Source: Bacteroidales bacterium UBA6117
Lineage (GTDB): Bacteria; Bacteroidota; Bacteroidia; Bacteroidales; VadinHA17
Reading direction: 5' to 3'
Assembly: GCA_002428385.1 (NCBI GenBank)
Contig: DIWB01000028.1
Coordinates: forward strand, 1-14,910
Length of the DNA stretch: 14,910 nucleotides
This document shows, piece after piece, positions 5,968 through 12,834 of the stretch; the first letter of the stretch is position 1, and each line of letters starts with the position of its first letter. Under the pieces are notes generated by a model, which was not told the DNA's origin, searched no databases, and saw only the letters and a list, made by a program, of their open reading frames with translations. Both the position numbers and the translations under genes were made by a program.

Positions 5968-6771
5968 TCAGCTTTTGGCAGCGCCAATGGCTGTGGCATA
6001 CTCGGCATCGGCAGGAAACTCAAAATGAATATTGTACATCTTTGAAATGGATGTGAGTATTCTCTTTCCGATAACGTTGTTGCTGCCGTTTCCGGTCACC
6101 ACAACGGTATCGTTGTTTTTGCTCTTTGCGGCGAAAACCGAGACCATCCCGATAACCTGGAAAGTGAGGTTCAGTATCCCTGCCGCCAGGTCTTCCTTTG
6201 TTGCAGTCTCCAGTATCTTTCCGAAGTTCGATGCGGTATACTCCCTGTTGAGGAAACCAATATTGCTTTCGGCAATGTCACCGATGTGAAGATCGACATT
6301 CCTGACATTGCCAATGGCTGCATAGCTCATTATCGTATCAAAGTCGGAAGTGTTGAGCATCTCCCTGGCCAGTCCTATTATTGTTCCGCCGCCCACCCCG
6401 GTTCCGCCCAGGTGGGTGATCCTGCCGTTATCGACTTCAAGTATCGCCGTTCCCGTGCCTATATTTGAAATGATGATCCGGTCCTTTTTTGCGAGAAATC
6501 TTCCGCCTGTTCCGATGGCAGTCATCTCGTCGATGCGGTTGGTTCTGATGCCGAACAGGTCGCCCGGGATCCTTGAGGCTCCGGCCCCGGTGATGTTTAT
6601 CCTCTCAATGTTGCTGAGGTTTAAATGATTTTCAACCAGCAGTTTCCCGAATGCTCCGGTCGCCGAAGTTATCGCATCGACGGCCCTTGTCTTCACCTTG
6701 ATTATATCTGTTCCGCCATTCATGGCAGCCACCTTTGTGGTGGTGCTTCCGATATCAATACCTATTACCAT
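5968..6771 (-). CDS. coaW: Probable type II pantothenate kinase
   Basis: A 267-residue ASKHA-fold kinase, predicted to phosphorylate pantothenate with ATP in the first step of coenzyme A synthesis, in the cytoplasm. The N-terminal phosphate-binding motif is GIDIGSTTTK. Glu82 in RIDEMTA is the likely counterpart of the catalytic Glu of type II enzymes. NIGTGTAI (103-110) and GGTGVGGGTIIGL (122-134) match the second phosphate and adenosine regions, and YTASNFGKIL (178-187) matches the conserved A-N-F-G segment of Staphylococcus CoaW. The length is normal. The first motif alone would also suit the BadF/BcrA ATPase family, but the later motifs favour PanK-II. Its own promoter -7 lies at 6821-6828, so it need not depend on the FISUMP gene 80 bp upstream. 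Many bacteria use type III CoaX, so this type is worth noting. Confidence 0.78.
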   Translation of the reverse strand: MVIGIDIGSTTTKVAAMNGGTDIIKVKTRAVDAITSATGAFGKLLVENHLNLSNIERINITGAGASRIPGDLFGIRTNRIDEMTAIGTGGRFLAKKDRIIISNIGTGTAILEVDNGRITHLGGTGVGGGTIIGLAREMLNTSDFDTIMSYAAIGNVRNVDLHIGDIAESNIGFLNREYTASNFGKILETATKEDLAAGILNLTFQVIGMVSVFAAKSKNNDTVVVTGNGSNNVIGKRILTSISKMYNIHFEFPADAEYATAIGAAKS

Positions 6772-6820
6772 GACCCTGTGTATTTAAGGGCAGACTGTTA
6801 CCGCTGCCTTTTTAACGCGG

Positions 6821-6828
6821 CAAATGTA
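6821..6828 (-). promoter_or_regulatory. Promoter -7 element for the pantothenate kinase gene
   Basis: On the minus strand this reads TACATTTG, an exact TAnnTTTG match identical to the -7 elements at 443, 5626 and 7805. It lies about 50 nt upstream of the ATG. No good -33 TTG was seen. Confidence 0.45.
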
Positions 6829-6851
6829 ATGATTAAACAGAAAAGACAGCC

Positions 6852-7634
6852 CTATTCCTGTTTTTTGATGCACCTCACCGATTCGCCGCGCTGACGGTTG
6901 TTATTGCTTCTTCCGAGCGATCCCCTTTGTCCGAGATAGTGGTCGAGTGCCGTTCCTGATTTCCCTTCGGTCGCACTCCACCAGATACCGATGCTTGCAA
7001 TGTTGAGGAATATGCCGTTCTCCACGCGGTATCCTCCGGGAAGTCCGTTAAAGCCCGATTCGTCGGAGCCGCCGTAACCTTCCGCCCATCTGGTGGTGCT
7101 TTTCATTTTGGTTCCTGCCGCATCAGGACCTCCGAGGAACACTGCCAGCTGTGCCCAGTCGGCAGCGGCGGGTATTGACCATCCGGCCGGAGCAAGACCG
7201 CGGGGATCGTTCACCGCGAACCAGTTGTACAGTTTCCCGTAAATTGGCCCGTTCTTCGGATCGTTGTTGTAATAGCACCATGCAGGACTTCCCGATTGTC
7301 CTGCCGCTACCCATTCTTCATTGGTCCTGGCCTCGGGAATTGTATCACCGTTCCTGAAGGTTGCCACGTTCAGGTTAGCAGAGGCCCATGTCTGCGAGCC
7401 AATCCTTACAGTTCCCTCTTCCGGGACTTTTTTCACAGTCTGGGGTTTGGTGGCCGGCTGGGCAGGTTTCTTCTGTGGCGTAGTGCTTTTTTTCTTGACA
7501 GTGGTAGTCTTCGACTGCGTCGTTTTCGGCTTTGTGGTGGTTCCTGTCTGAGCTGACAGTTCGGGAGCCTGCAATAGGCCAAAGCAAACCAGCAATATCA
7601 CGAGGACTCCCCCTTTTAACATCTTCTTAGCCAT
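6852..7634 (-). CDS. Exported FISUMP-domain protein with Thr/Lys-rich linker
   Basis: A 260-residue secreted protein. Residues 1-28 are a signal peptide (MAKKMLKGG, a hydrophobic core, then LSAQ). Residues 29-73 are a low-complexity linker of Thr, Lys, Pro and Gln, probably extended and possibly wall- or polysaccharide-contacting. Residues 74-258 are one FISUMP domain (Fibrobacter succinogenes major paralogous domain). It starts with GTVRIGSQTWASANL and runs through GKLYNWFAV and PAGWSIPAAADW to the terminal GESVRCIK. Known FISUMP proteins are surface or secreted proteins of Bacteroidota and Fibrobacteres with no assigned biochemical role. The stop lies 80 bp before the pantothenate kinase gene on the same strand. 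Upstream is a 200-bp gap shared with the divergent XRE gene, in which I found only a poor promoter match on this strand. Confidence 0.88.
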   Translation of the reverse strand: MAKKMLKGGVLVILLVCFGLLQAPELSAQTGTTTKPKTTQSKTTTVKKKSTTPQKKPAQPATKPQTVKKVPEEGTVRIGSQTWASANLNVATFRNGDTIPEARTNEEWVAAGQSGSPAWCYYNNDPKNGPIYGKLYNWFAVNDPRGLAPAGWSIPAAADWAQLAVFLGGPDAAGTKMKSTTRWAEGYGGSDESGFNGLPGGYRVENGIFLNIASIGIWWSATEGKSGTALDHYLGQRGSLGRSNNNRQRGESVRCIKKQE

Positions 7635-7783
7635 TTTTCCCCTTTTTATCTGATCATCAATAATAAAACGTTAATGGAGAAGGATTATTACAAGATAGGC
7701 CAGGCCGTTGAAGGATAAGTTAATGTTTATCAAATTCATATTGTTTTGGGTAAAAAAATTGTTGAATAACAATATCTCAGTTA

Positions 7784-7812
7784 TTGTTATTCGATAAAAA
7801 TTCGTACATTTG
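7784..7812 (+). promoter_or_regulatory. Promoter of the XRE regulator gene
   Basis: TTG at 7784-7786 and TACATTTG at 7805-7812, spaced 18 bp, fit the Bacteroidota promoter pattern, 22 bp before the ATG. The overlapping AT-rich stretch (GTTGAATAACAATA...TTATTGTTATTC, 7761-7792) holds the inverted pair GAATAACAATA / TATTGTTATTC-like arms (about 7764-7792), a plausible autoregulatory operator. Confidence 0.6.
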
Positions 7813-7834
7813 ATAGCAATCCAAACTTCAGACT

Positions 7835-8056
7835 ATGGCAATAATTATCAATCTCGATGTAATGCTTGCGAAGCGCAAGATGAAGCTTAATGAGCTTTCG
7901 GCTCTTGTTGGCGTGACGGTCTCGAACCTGTCGATACTGAAGAGCGGAAGGGCAAAATCGATAAGGCTTTCGACTCTTGATGCCATCTGCGATGCTCTGA
8001 AATGTCAGCCGGGGAATATTCTTGAGTTTCAGAAAGAGCCGGAAAAGGAGGAATAG
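7835..8056 (+). CDS. Small XRE/Cro-type helix-turn-helix regulator
   Basis: A 73-residue protein consisting almost only of a helix-turn-helix domain (about residues 8-65) of the compact YozG-like XRE type. KMKLNELSALVGVTVSNLSILKSG carries the scaffold and recognition helices, and RLSTLDAICDALKCQPGNILEF is the typical closing motif. It should bind DNA as a dimer and regulate a local promoter. There is no sensor domain. It is divergent from the FISUMP gene over a 200-bp gap that contains its own promoter and an inverted repeat, so self-regulation is likely. No toxin or partner gene is adjacent, so I see no toxin-antitoxin pair. Confidence 0.9.
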   Translation: MAIIINLDVMLAKRKMKLNELSALVGVTVSNLSILKSGRAKSIRLSTLDAICDALKCQPGNILEFQKEPEKEE

Positions 8057-8075
8057 GCCTGGAGGTATGCGGAAA

Positions 8076-8106
8076 CCGCGTACCCCGCACCGCGTACCGC
8101 GTACCG
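8076..8106 (+). repeat. CGCGTACC short tandem repeats
   Basis: Three imperfect units of (C)CGCGTACC, with one CGCAC interruption, lie just after the XRE gene. This is a simple low-copy repeat of unknown origin, within the 140-bp non-coding gap that also holds a REP-like element. Confidence 0.6.
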
Positions 8107-8130
8107 AATAACCAGCACCCGCCTCCGCTA

Positions 8131-8182
8131 CCACCTTCACTACGTTTCGGTGGTCGAAGATAGCTATGGCGGGCAAAGCCAG
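8131..8182 (+). repeat. REP-like intergenic element, copy B
   Basis: CCACC (8131-8135) pairs with GGTGG (8149-8153), followed by AGCTATGGCGGGCAAAGCCAG (8162-8182), which differs from 2985-3005 at one base. It lies between the convergent XRE and dehydrogenase genes, where it may limit read-through. Confidence 0.65.
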
Positions 8183-8197
8183 CAACCAGTAACCGCT

Positions 8198-9157
8198 TTA
8201 TTTATTCACCACATTAACCGGAGATCCCGCAAGAAAAGCCTTAACGTTTTTTACCGCCTGATCCATAAGTCGTCTTCTTGATTCGAGTGTGGCCCATGCT
8301 ATATGGGGAGTGATGATACAGTTTTTTGCTTTCAGCAGCGGATTATCTGCCGCAGGAGGCTCGGCAGCAAGTACATCGAGTCCGGCGCCTGCAATAATAC
8401 CTTCATTAAGAGCATCCGCAAGATCCTGCCCGGCAATTATCGGTCCTCTCGAGGTGTTTATCAGGAAAGCGCTTTTCTTCATCAGCTTCAGACTGTTCAT
8501 ATTAATCAATCCGGCTGTGTCAGGGGTGAGGGGGCAGTGGATGCTCACTATATCCGAACGAGACAGCAGTTCGTCCGTTTCCGCCCATTCAAACCCGGGG
8601 CATTGAGGGGCTTCTCTGCGTGAGGGTGATGTGGCGATCACTTTCATCCCGAATGCAATTGCTATTTCGCAGACCTTCCTTCCAATATTTCCGAATCCGA
8701 TTATTCCGATTGTAAGTCCCGACAGTTCTGTCAGCGGGTAGTCGCGGAAGGTGAAGTCGGGCGAGTCCGACCATTTCCCCTCCATCACCGAATCGCTGTG
8801 CCGCTGCACGTGCAAGCACAGTTCGAGTATAAGGGCGAATGTGAGCTGTGCCACCGAGTTTGTGCTGTAGGCCGGTATGTTTGTAACCGTTATTCCCAGA
8901 CGGCGGGCCTCAGCTGTGTCAATTACATTGTAACCTGTTGCCATTACCCCCACATACCTGAGATCAGGGAGCGACCGGAGGATATCTGCTTCGAGAACCG
9001 TTTTGTTGGTAAGCAGGATATCTGAACCTGCCGAGCGTTCAACGGTCAGCTCACGGGGAGTGCGGTCGAAGACCTTAAGGTCGCCCAGCCTGCCGAGCTC
9101 GTCCCAGCTCAGGTCTCCGGGGTTTGTCGTAAATCCGTCAAGTACTGTGATCTTCAT
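8198..9157 (-). CDS. D-2-hydroxyacid dehydrogenase (glycerate dehydrogenase-like)
   Basis: A 319-residue NAD(P)-dependent oxidoreductase expected to interconvert a 2-keto acid and a D-2-hydroxy acid in the cytoplasm. The N-terminal substrate-domain segment contains GVMATGYNVID. The Rossmann motif is GFGNIG (154-159). The catalytic residues are Arg237 (INTSRGPII), Glu266 (LAAEPP) and His285 (ITPHIAWAT). The A-W after the histidine resembles hydroxypyruvate/glycerate dehydrogenases more than phosphoglycerate dehydrogenase. There is no C-terminal ACT domain, so serine-pathway SerA is unlikely. It diverges from a BASS transporter over a 193-bp gap, which hints at, but does not prove, a shared keto acid or hydroxy acid. 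A -7 candidate lies at 9189-9196. Confidence 0.9.
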   Translation of the reverse strand: MKITVLDGFTTNPGDLSWDELGRLGDLKVFDRTPRELTVERSAGSDILLTNKTVLEADILRSLPDLRYVGVMATGYNVIDTAEARRLGITVTNIPAYSTNSVAQLTFALILELCLHVQRHSDSVMEGKWSDSPDFTFRDYPLTELSGLTIGIIGFGNIGRKVCEIAIAFGMKVIATSPSRREAPQCPGFEWAETDELLSRSDIVSIHCPLTPDTAGLINMNSLKLMKKSAFLINTSRGPIIAGQDLADALNEGIIAGAGLDVLAAEPPAADNPLLKAKNCIITPHIAWATLESRRRLMDQAVKNVKAFLAGSPVNVVNK

Positions 9158-9188
9158 GAAATCTGTTTGTTATCAGAATTATCGGGAT

Positions 9189-9196
9189 CAAATTTA
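9189..9196 (-). promoter_or_regulatory. Promoter -7 candidate for the dehydrogenase
   Basis: TAAATTTG on the minus strand matches TAnnTTTG, 31 nt before the ATG. A -33 TTG was not found at the usual spacing. Confidence 0.4.
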
Positions 9197-9350
9197 GTTT
9201 GGATTTTTCAGAAATGGAAACTTGTTAATAAGCAGGAATTCAGGCTGAGTCAGAATCCATGTAAAAAATCTGAACGGATAGTATCCCCAAAGCCAAAATT
9301 AATGATATTTGCCGGCAGGTTAACACCGTACCCGGCAAAGTTTACCAAGG

Positions 9351-10280
9351 ATGAGAATCATAAGGCTTATCGAGACACATTTCTGGATCGTGCTTCTGGC
9401 AGGGATCGTACTGGGACTGTGGCCTCCGGTTGAAATCGAGGCGCCTCCCATCGTTCCGAAGCTGCTGCTCGGTATGATGCTTTTCACCGCCTTCATGAAG
9501 ATTGATGCCCTCGAAATCATCGAGAGCCTGAAGAATTTCCGCCTTATTTCATGGATCACTTTTGTATATATGCTGGCGACCCCGGTTGTATTCTATTTCA
9601 TTACAGCGATCTTTGATAAGGAGTTTGCCATTGCAATGCTGCTGCTCACTGCGATGCCGGCAGGTGTTTCGACACCGGTGCTGACCGATATAGCAAAGGG
9701 GAACATTCCCCTTTCGATGAGTCTGGCAATAGTGACCCAGCTTGCAGCGCCCTTCACCGTTCCTTTGCTTTTCTGGATCCTCGACATCAATTCCCTTAGC
9801 ATAAACAAGCTGATGATACTGAAGGATATTGCCATCCTTGTATTTGTACCGATGATCATTTCCCAGATCATCAAGAAATTTCTTCCGCGAACGATTGAAA
9901 GGTCACAGAAATTCTTCACATCATTCAACGTGCTTATCCTGTTTTCATTTGTATATATCACAATCTCGTCGCAGAGGGAGGTTATTCTCGGGAATCCGGC
10001 AGGTGTTGTGTGGAAGCTTGCTGCTCTGTACCTTGTATTTATTCTCCTGCATATAATCGGTTATATGTCGTGTCCGCGACAGAACCGCGAAAGCAGGATA
10101 GCGGTCGCGATAGGTTCGGCTTACATGAACAACGGTCTGGCGATAGTCCTGGCAGTGTCATATTTTTCCCCCTCTATCCTGGTTCTGATGGTACTTTCGG
10201 AGTTCCCGTGGAACACGCTTCTTGCGCCGTTTAAGAAGGTGATGGAGAAAATACCTGACCGCTCCCGGCGCTCCACTTAA
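9351..10280 (+). CDS. BASS-family (bile acid:sodium symporter-like) transporter
   Basis: A 309-residue, strongly hydrophobic protein with about nine or ten membrane helices, predicted to be an inner-membrane Na+-coupled carrier. AMPAGVSTPVLTDIAKGN matches the family's discontinuous-helix region (compare CPGG-S---LA-GN), and GSAYMNNGLAIVLA matches the second conserved crossover. Despite the name, bacterial members carry various organic acids, including pyruvate, 2-keto acids and pantoate. The bile-acid role should not be assumed. It diverges from a D-2-hydroxyacid dehydrogenase. The C-terminus is short and basic (KIPDRSRRST). It is followed by 175 bp of non-coding DNA. Confidence 0.85.
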   Translation: MRIIRLIETHFWIVLLAGIVLGLWPPVEIEAPPIVPKLLLGMMLFTAFMKIDALEIIESLKNFRLISWITFVYMLATPVVFYFITAIFDKEFAIAMLLLTAMPAGVSTPVLTDIAKGNIPLSMSLAIVTQLAAPFTVPLLFWILDINSLSINKLMILKDIAILVFVPMIISQIIKKFLPRTIERSQKFFTSFNVLILFSFVYITISSQREVILGNPAGVVWKLAALYLVFILLHIIGYMSCPRQNRESRIAVAIGSAYMNNGLAIVLAVSYFSPSILVLMVLSEFPWNTLLAPFKKVMEKIPDRSRRST

Positions 10281-10287
10281 GATATAA

Positions 10288-10305
10288 GGTTGAGGTTGAG
10301 GTTGA
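10288..10305 (+). repeat. GGTTGA hexamer repeat (three copies)
   Basis: Three perfect GGTTGA units follow the BASS gene stop in a 175-bp gap that holds no other recognisable element. This is a simple repeat with no assigned role. Confidence 0.7.
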
Positions 10306-10455
10306 GCATCCGACGAAAAACACTGATTTGTTTCAGGATAGAACCGCAGGTTGTTGTCTTAAATTATGTTAAAGCATGATTTATCAGGTTTTAAATAATT
10401 AATTTAGAGCCAAAGGCACAATCTGATATTCAGAACCTAATAAACCTCAGTAAGA

Positions 10456-11589
10456 ATGAAGAAGAAACTGTTTATCACAATTATCTGCATTTCTGTTTTT
10501 GCAGTTACCTTTTCACAGGAGCTGGCCAATTTCCGGCGTGCTCCGATCGTTTCTCCCGAGATAGGGGAGAAGACTGTCACTTTCAGGATAGCGGCTCCGC
10601 AGGCAAAGCTTGTCAGGATCTACGGCTCCTGGATGCGAAGCTTTGATTCGTCCGTTAACATGATGAAGGACACGGCCGGTGTCTGGTCGGTAACCATTCC
10701 GAAACCCCAGCCCGAACTTTATACCTACAACTTCATCGTCGACGGCTTTACCGTTAATGACGTCAATAATGTACTGCTTCAGAGGGATGGCACCCGTTAC
10801 CTCAGTGTTCTGCTGGTTCCCGGTGATCTGACTGCAAACTACTTTGAAGCAGGTAAGCGCGGTAACCTCCACAAGGTCTGGTATGATTCCCCGACAATCG
10901 GCAAGGCCCGCAGAATGTATGTATACACTCCTTACGGCTATGATTCCGGAACGGAAAAGTATCCGGTGTTGTATCTGCTTCACGGCGGAGGCGGTGACGA
11001 GGATGCATGGGTAACCATGGGCCGAGCCTGCCAGATACTCGACAACCTTATCGAAAAGAAACTGGCTGTTCCCATGATCTGCGTTATGCCCAACGGCAAT
11101 CCCACCCAGGAGGCTGCCAGAACCCTGCTTCTTCCGGAGGAGACATACGACCGAAGGGATCCGAAATTTGCCAACCTCTATATAAACAGCATAGTGAAGG
11201 ATATAATTCCCTATGTTGAAAGAAACTATCGCGTTATTGCCAGTCCTGAAGCCAGGGCAGTCTCCGGGCTGTCGATGGGCGGCGGCCATACAATGAGCGT
11301 CACAAATGAATATCCGGGCACGTTTGGTTATATCCTCCCGCTCAGCATGGGAATCAGGGCCGATCAGCCCGACATCGATGCGAAACTGCAGGGCATAAAG
11401 AAGGCAGGCTACAAGCTTTACTGGATCGGCTGCGGAAATGAAGATTTCACCTTTGAAGGTGCAAAGCTGCTCGATCAGGCTCTCACCCGCAATGGCATGG
11501 AGCACACCTTCTTCGTATCCGGAGGCGGCCATACCTGGTCGAACTGGAGGATCTACCTGAATACCTTCGGACCTCTCCTGTTCAAATAG
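10456..11589 (+). CDS. Secreted esterase with N-terminal E-set/CBM48-like domain (first paralog)
   Basis: A 377-residue exported esterase of the type found in Bacteroidota feruloyl/acetyl-xylan esterases. A signal peptide covers about 1-20. Residues 30-120 form an immunoglobulin-like E-set domain (TFRIAAPQAKLVRIYGSWM, GVWSVTIPKPQPELYTYNFIVDG). From 140 on there is an esterase D-like alpha/beta hydrolase: RRMYVYTPYGYDSG, LLHGGGGDEDAW, nucleophile Ser273 in GLSMGG, probable acid Asp330 (GCGNEDF) and His359 (GGHTWSNWRIYL). All the catalytic residues are present. It should remove ester-linked acyl or phenolic groups from carbohydrate outside the cytoplasm. It is 46 bp upstream of a close paralog and shares an apparent operon with a Gfo/Idh/MocA oxidoreductase. 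No convincing TAnnTTTG promoter was found in the 175-bp gap upstream. Confidence 0.92.
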   Translation: MKKKLFITIICISVFAVTFSQELANFRRAPIVSPEIGEKTVTFRIAAPQAKLVRIYGSWMRSFDSSVNMMKDTAGVWSVTIPKPQPELYTYNFIVDGFTVNDVNNVLLQRDGTRYLSVLLVPGDLTANYFEAGKRGNLHKVWYDSPTIGKARRMYVYTPYGYDSGTEKYPVLYLLHGGGGDEDAWVTMGRACQILDNLIEKKLAVPMICVMPNGNPTQEAARTLLLPEETYDRRDPKFANLYINSIVKDIIPYVERNYRVIASPEARAVSGLSMGGGHTMSVTNEYPGTFGYILPLSMGIRADQPDIDAKLQGIKKAGYKLYWIGCGNEDFTFEGAKLLDQALTRNGMEHTFFVSGGGHTWSNWRIYLNTFGPLLFK

Positions 11590-11635
11590 GATCTGTATGA
11601 CTGACAAGTAACCAATTAATATCTAAAAAAGAAAT

Positions 11636-12781
11636 ATGATGAAGAGATTGACAATTATAACAATATGCCTGCTGGCCTTCACTGGTCTAAGCGCCCAGGA
11701 GCTGGCAAATTTTGCAGGACGCCAGCCTGTAATTTCCCCTGAGATAAAAGGCGGCGAGATCACTTTCAGGGTATCGGCCCCCTATGCTGACACTGTTAAG
11801 CTTAACGGATCGTGGATGGCCGGTTTCAGGTCGGCTGTTGATATGAAAAAGGACGAAGCCGGTCTGTGGTCCGCCACAATTCCGACCCCGACGCCCGAAC
11901 TATACACTTACAGTTTCATTGTTGACGGTCTTTCGACCACTGACCCGAACAATGTGCTTATGCAGAAGGACGGTACGCGTTACCTTAGCGTTCTGCTGGT
12001 GCCCGGCGATGTGACTGCCAATTATTTTGAAGCAAAGAACCGCGGAAACCTTTCGCAGGTGTGGTATGATTCCCCGACACTTGAAATGAACCGCCGGATG
12101 TTTGTCTATACGCCCTATGGTTATGAGACAAGTACGACCAAATACCCTGTGCTGTATCTGCTTCACGGAGCCGGCGGCGATGAGGATGCATGGAGCACCA
12201 TGGGCCGCACCTGCCAGATCATGGACAACCTGATTGAGAAGAAGCTTGCGAAGCCGATGCTGGTTGTTATGCCCAACGGTAATCCCGGACAGCAGGCAGC
12301 CCGTACCCAGCTTATTCCCGAGAAGCCTTTCGACCGCGCCAATCCGGGTATGGCAAATGCATATGTAAACAGCATTGTAAAGGATATCGTGCCTTATATT
12401 GAAAAGAATTATAAAGTGATTGCCAAACCTTCGTCAAGGGCGATAGCCGGTCTGTCGATGGGCGGCGGACATACCATTTCCTGCACCAACCTCTACCCCG
12501 GATTTTTCCAGTATATCTGCCCTCTCAGCATGGGCATCCGTGTGAATGATGAGAACAAGGCAAGGTACGACGCTGAGTTCAGGGGAGTGAAAAAGGCAGG
12601 TTACAAGCTCTACTGGATAGCATGCGGCGATTCAGATTTTCTTATCGAGTCGGCCAGGTCGCTCGACGCCACACTTACCCGACTGGGGATGAAGCATACC
12701 TTCTTTGTAAATTCCGGAGGTCACACCTGGACAAACTGGAGGATCTATCTGAATAACTTTGCACCGCTTCTGTTCAAGTGA
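11636..12781 (+). CDS. Secreted esterase with N-terminal E-set/CBM48-like domain (second paralog)
   Basis: A 381-residue tandem paralog of the preceding gene, alike along its whole length (both begin the mature protein with QELANF). The signal peptide ends near LSAQ. The E-set domain includes SAPYADTVKLNGSWMAGF and PELYTYSFIVDG. The hydrolase has LLHGAGGDEDAW, nucleophile Ser274 in GLSMGG, probable acid Asp334 (GDSDF) and His363 (GGHTWTNWRIYL). One difference is HGGGG versus HGAGG at the oxyanion region. Others are in the loops around 236-245 and 306-315, which could change specificity. ATG codons occur at both 11636 and 11639; either start gives the same signal. It lies 46 bp after the first paralog and 53 bp before the oxidoreductase gene, consistent with co-transcription. 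Confidence 0.92.
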   Translation: MMKRLTIITICLLAFTGLSAQELANFAGRQPVISPEIKGGEITFRVSAPYADTVKLNGSWMAGFRSAVDMKKDEAGLWSATIPTPTPELYTYSFIVDGLSTTDPNNVLMQKDGTRYLSVLLVPGDVTANYFEAKNRGNLSQVWYDSPTLEMNRRMFVYTPYGYETSTTKYPVLYLLHGAGGDEDAWSTMGRTCQIMDNLIEKKLAKPMLVVMPNGNPGQQAARTQLIPEKPFDRANPGMANAYVNSIVKDIVPYIEKNYKVIAKPSSRAIAGLSMGGGHTISCTNLYPGFFQYICPLSMGIRVNDENKARYDAEFRGVKKAGYKLYWIACGDSDFLIESARSLDATLTRLGMKHTFFVNSGGHTWTNWRIYLNNFAPLLFK

Positions 12782-12834
12782 AAATCAGCTGAATACTGAC
12801 TTCAATCGACCCAAACCCAATAATCACTCAAATT

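Noticed and set aside
7835..8056. Antitoxin of a toxin-antitoxin pair
   Set aside because: No small toxin-like gene is adjacent on either strand; the neighbours are a FISUMP protein and a dehydrogenase.
10513..11607. 364-codon minus-strand frame opposite the first esterase
   Set aside because: The plus strand has signal peptide, catalytic triad and a full-length paralog next door. The antisense frame is a by-product of codon bias.
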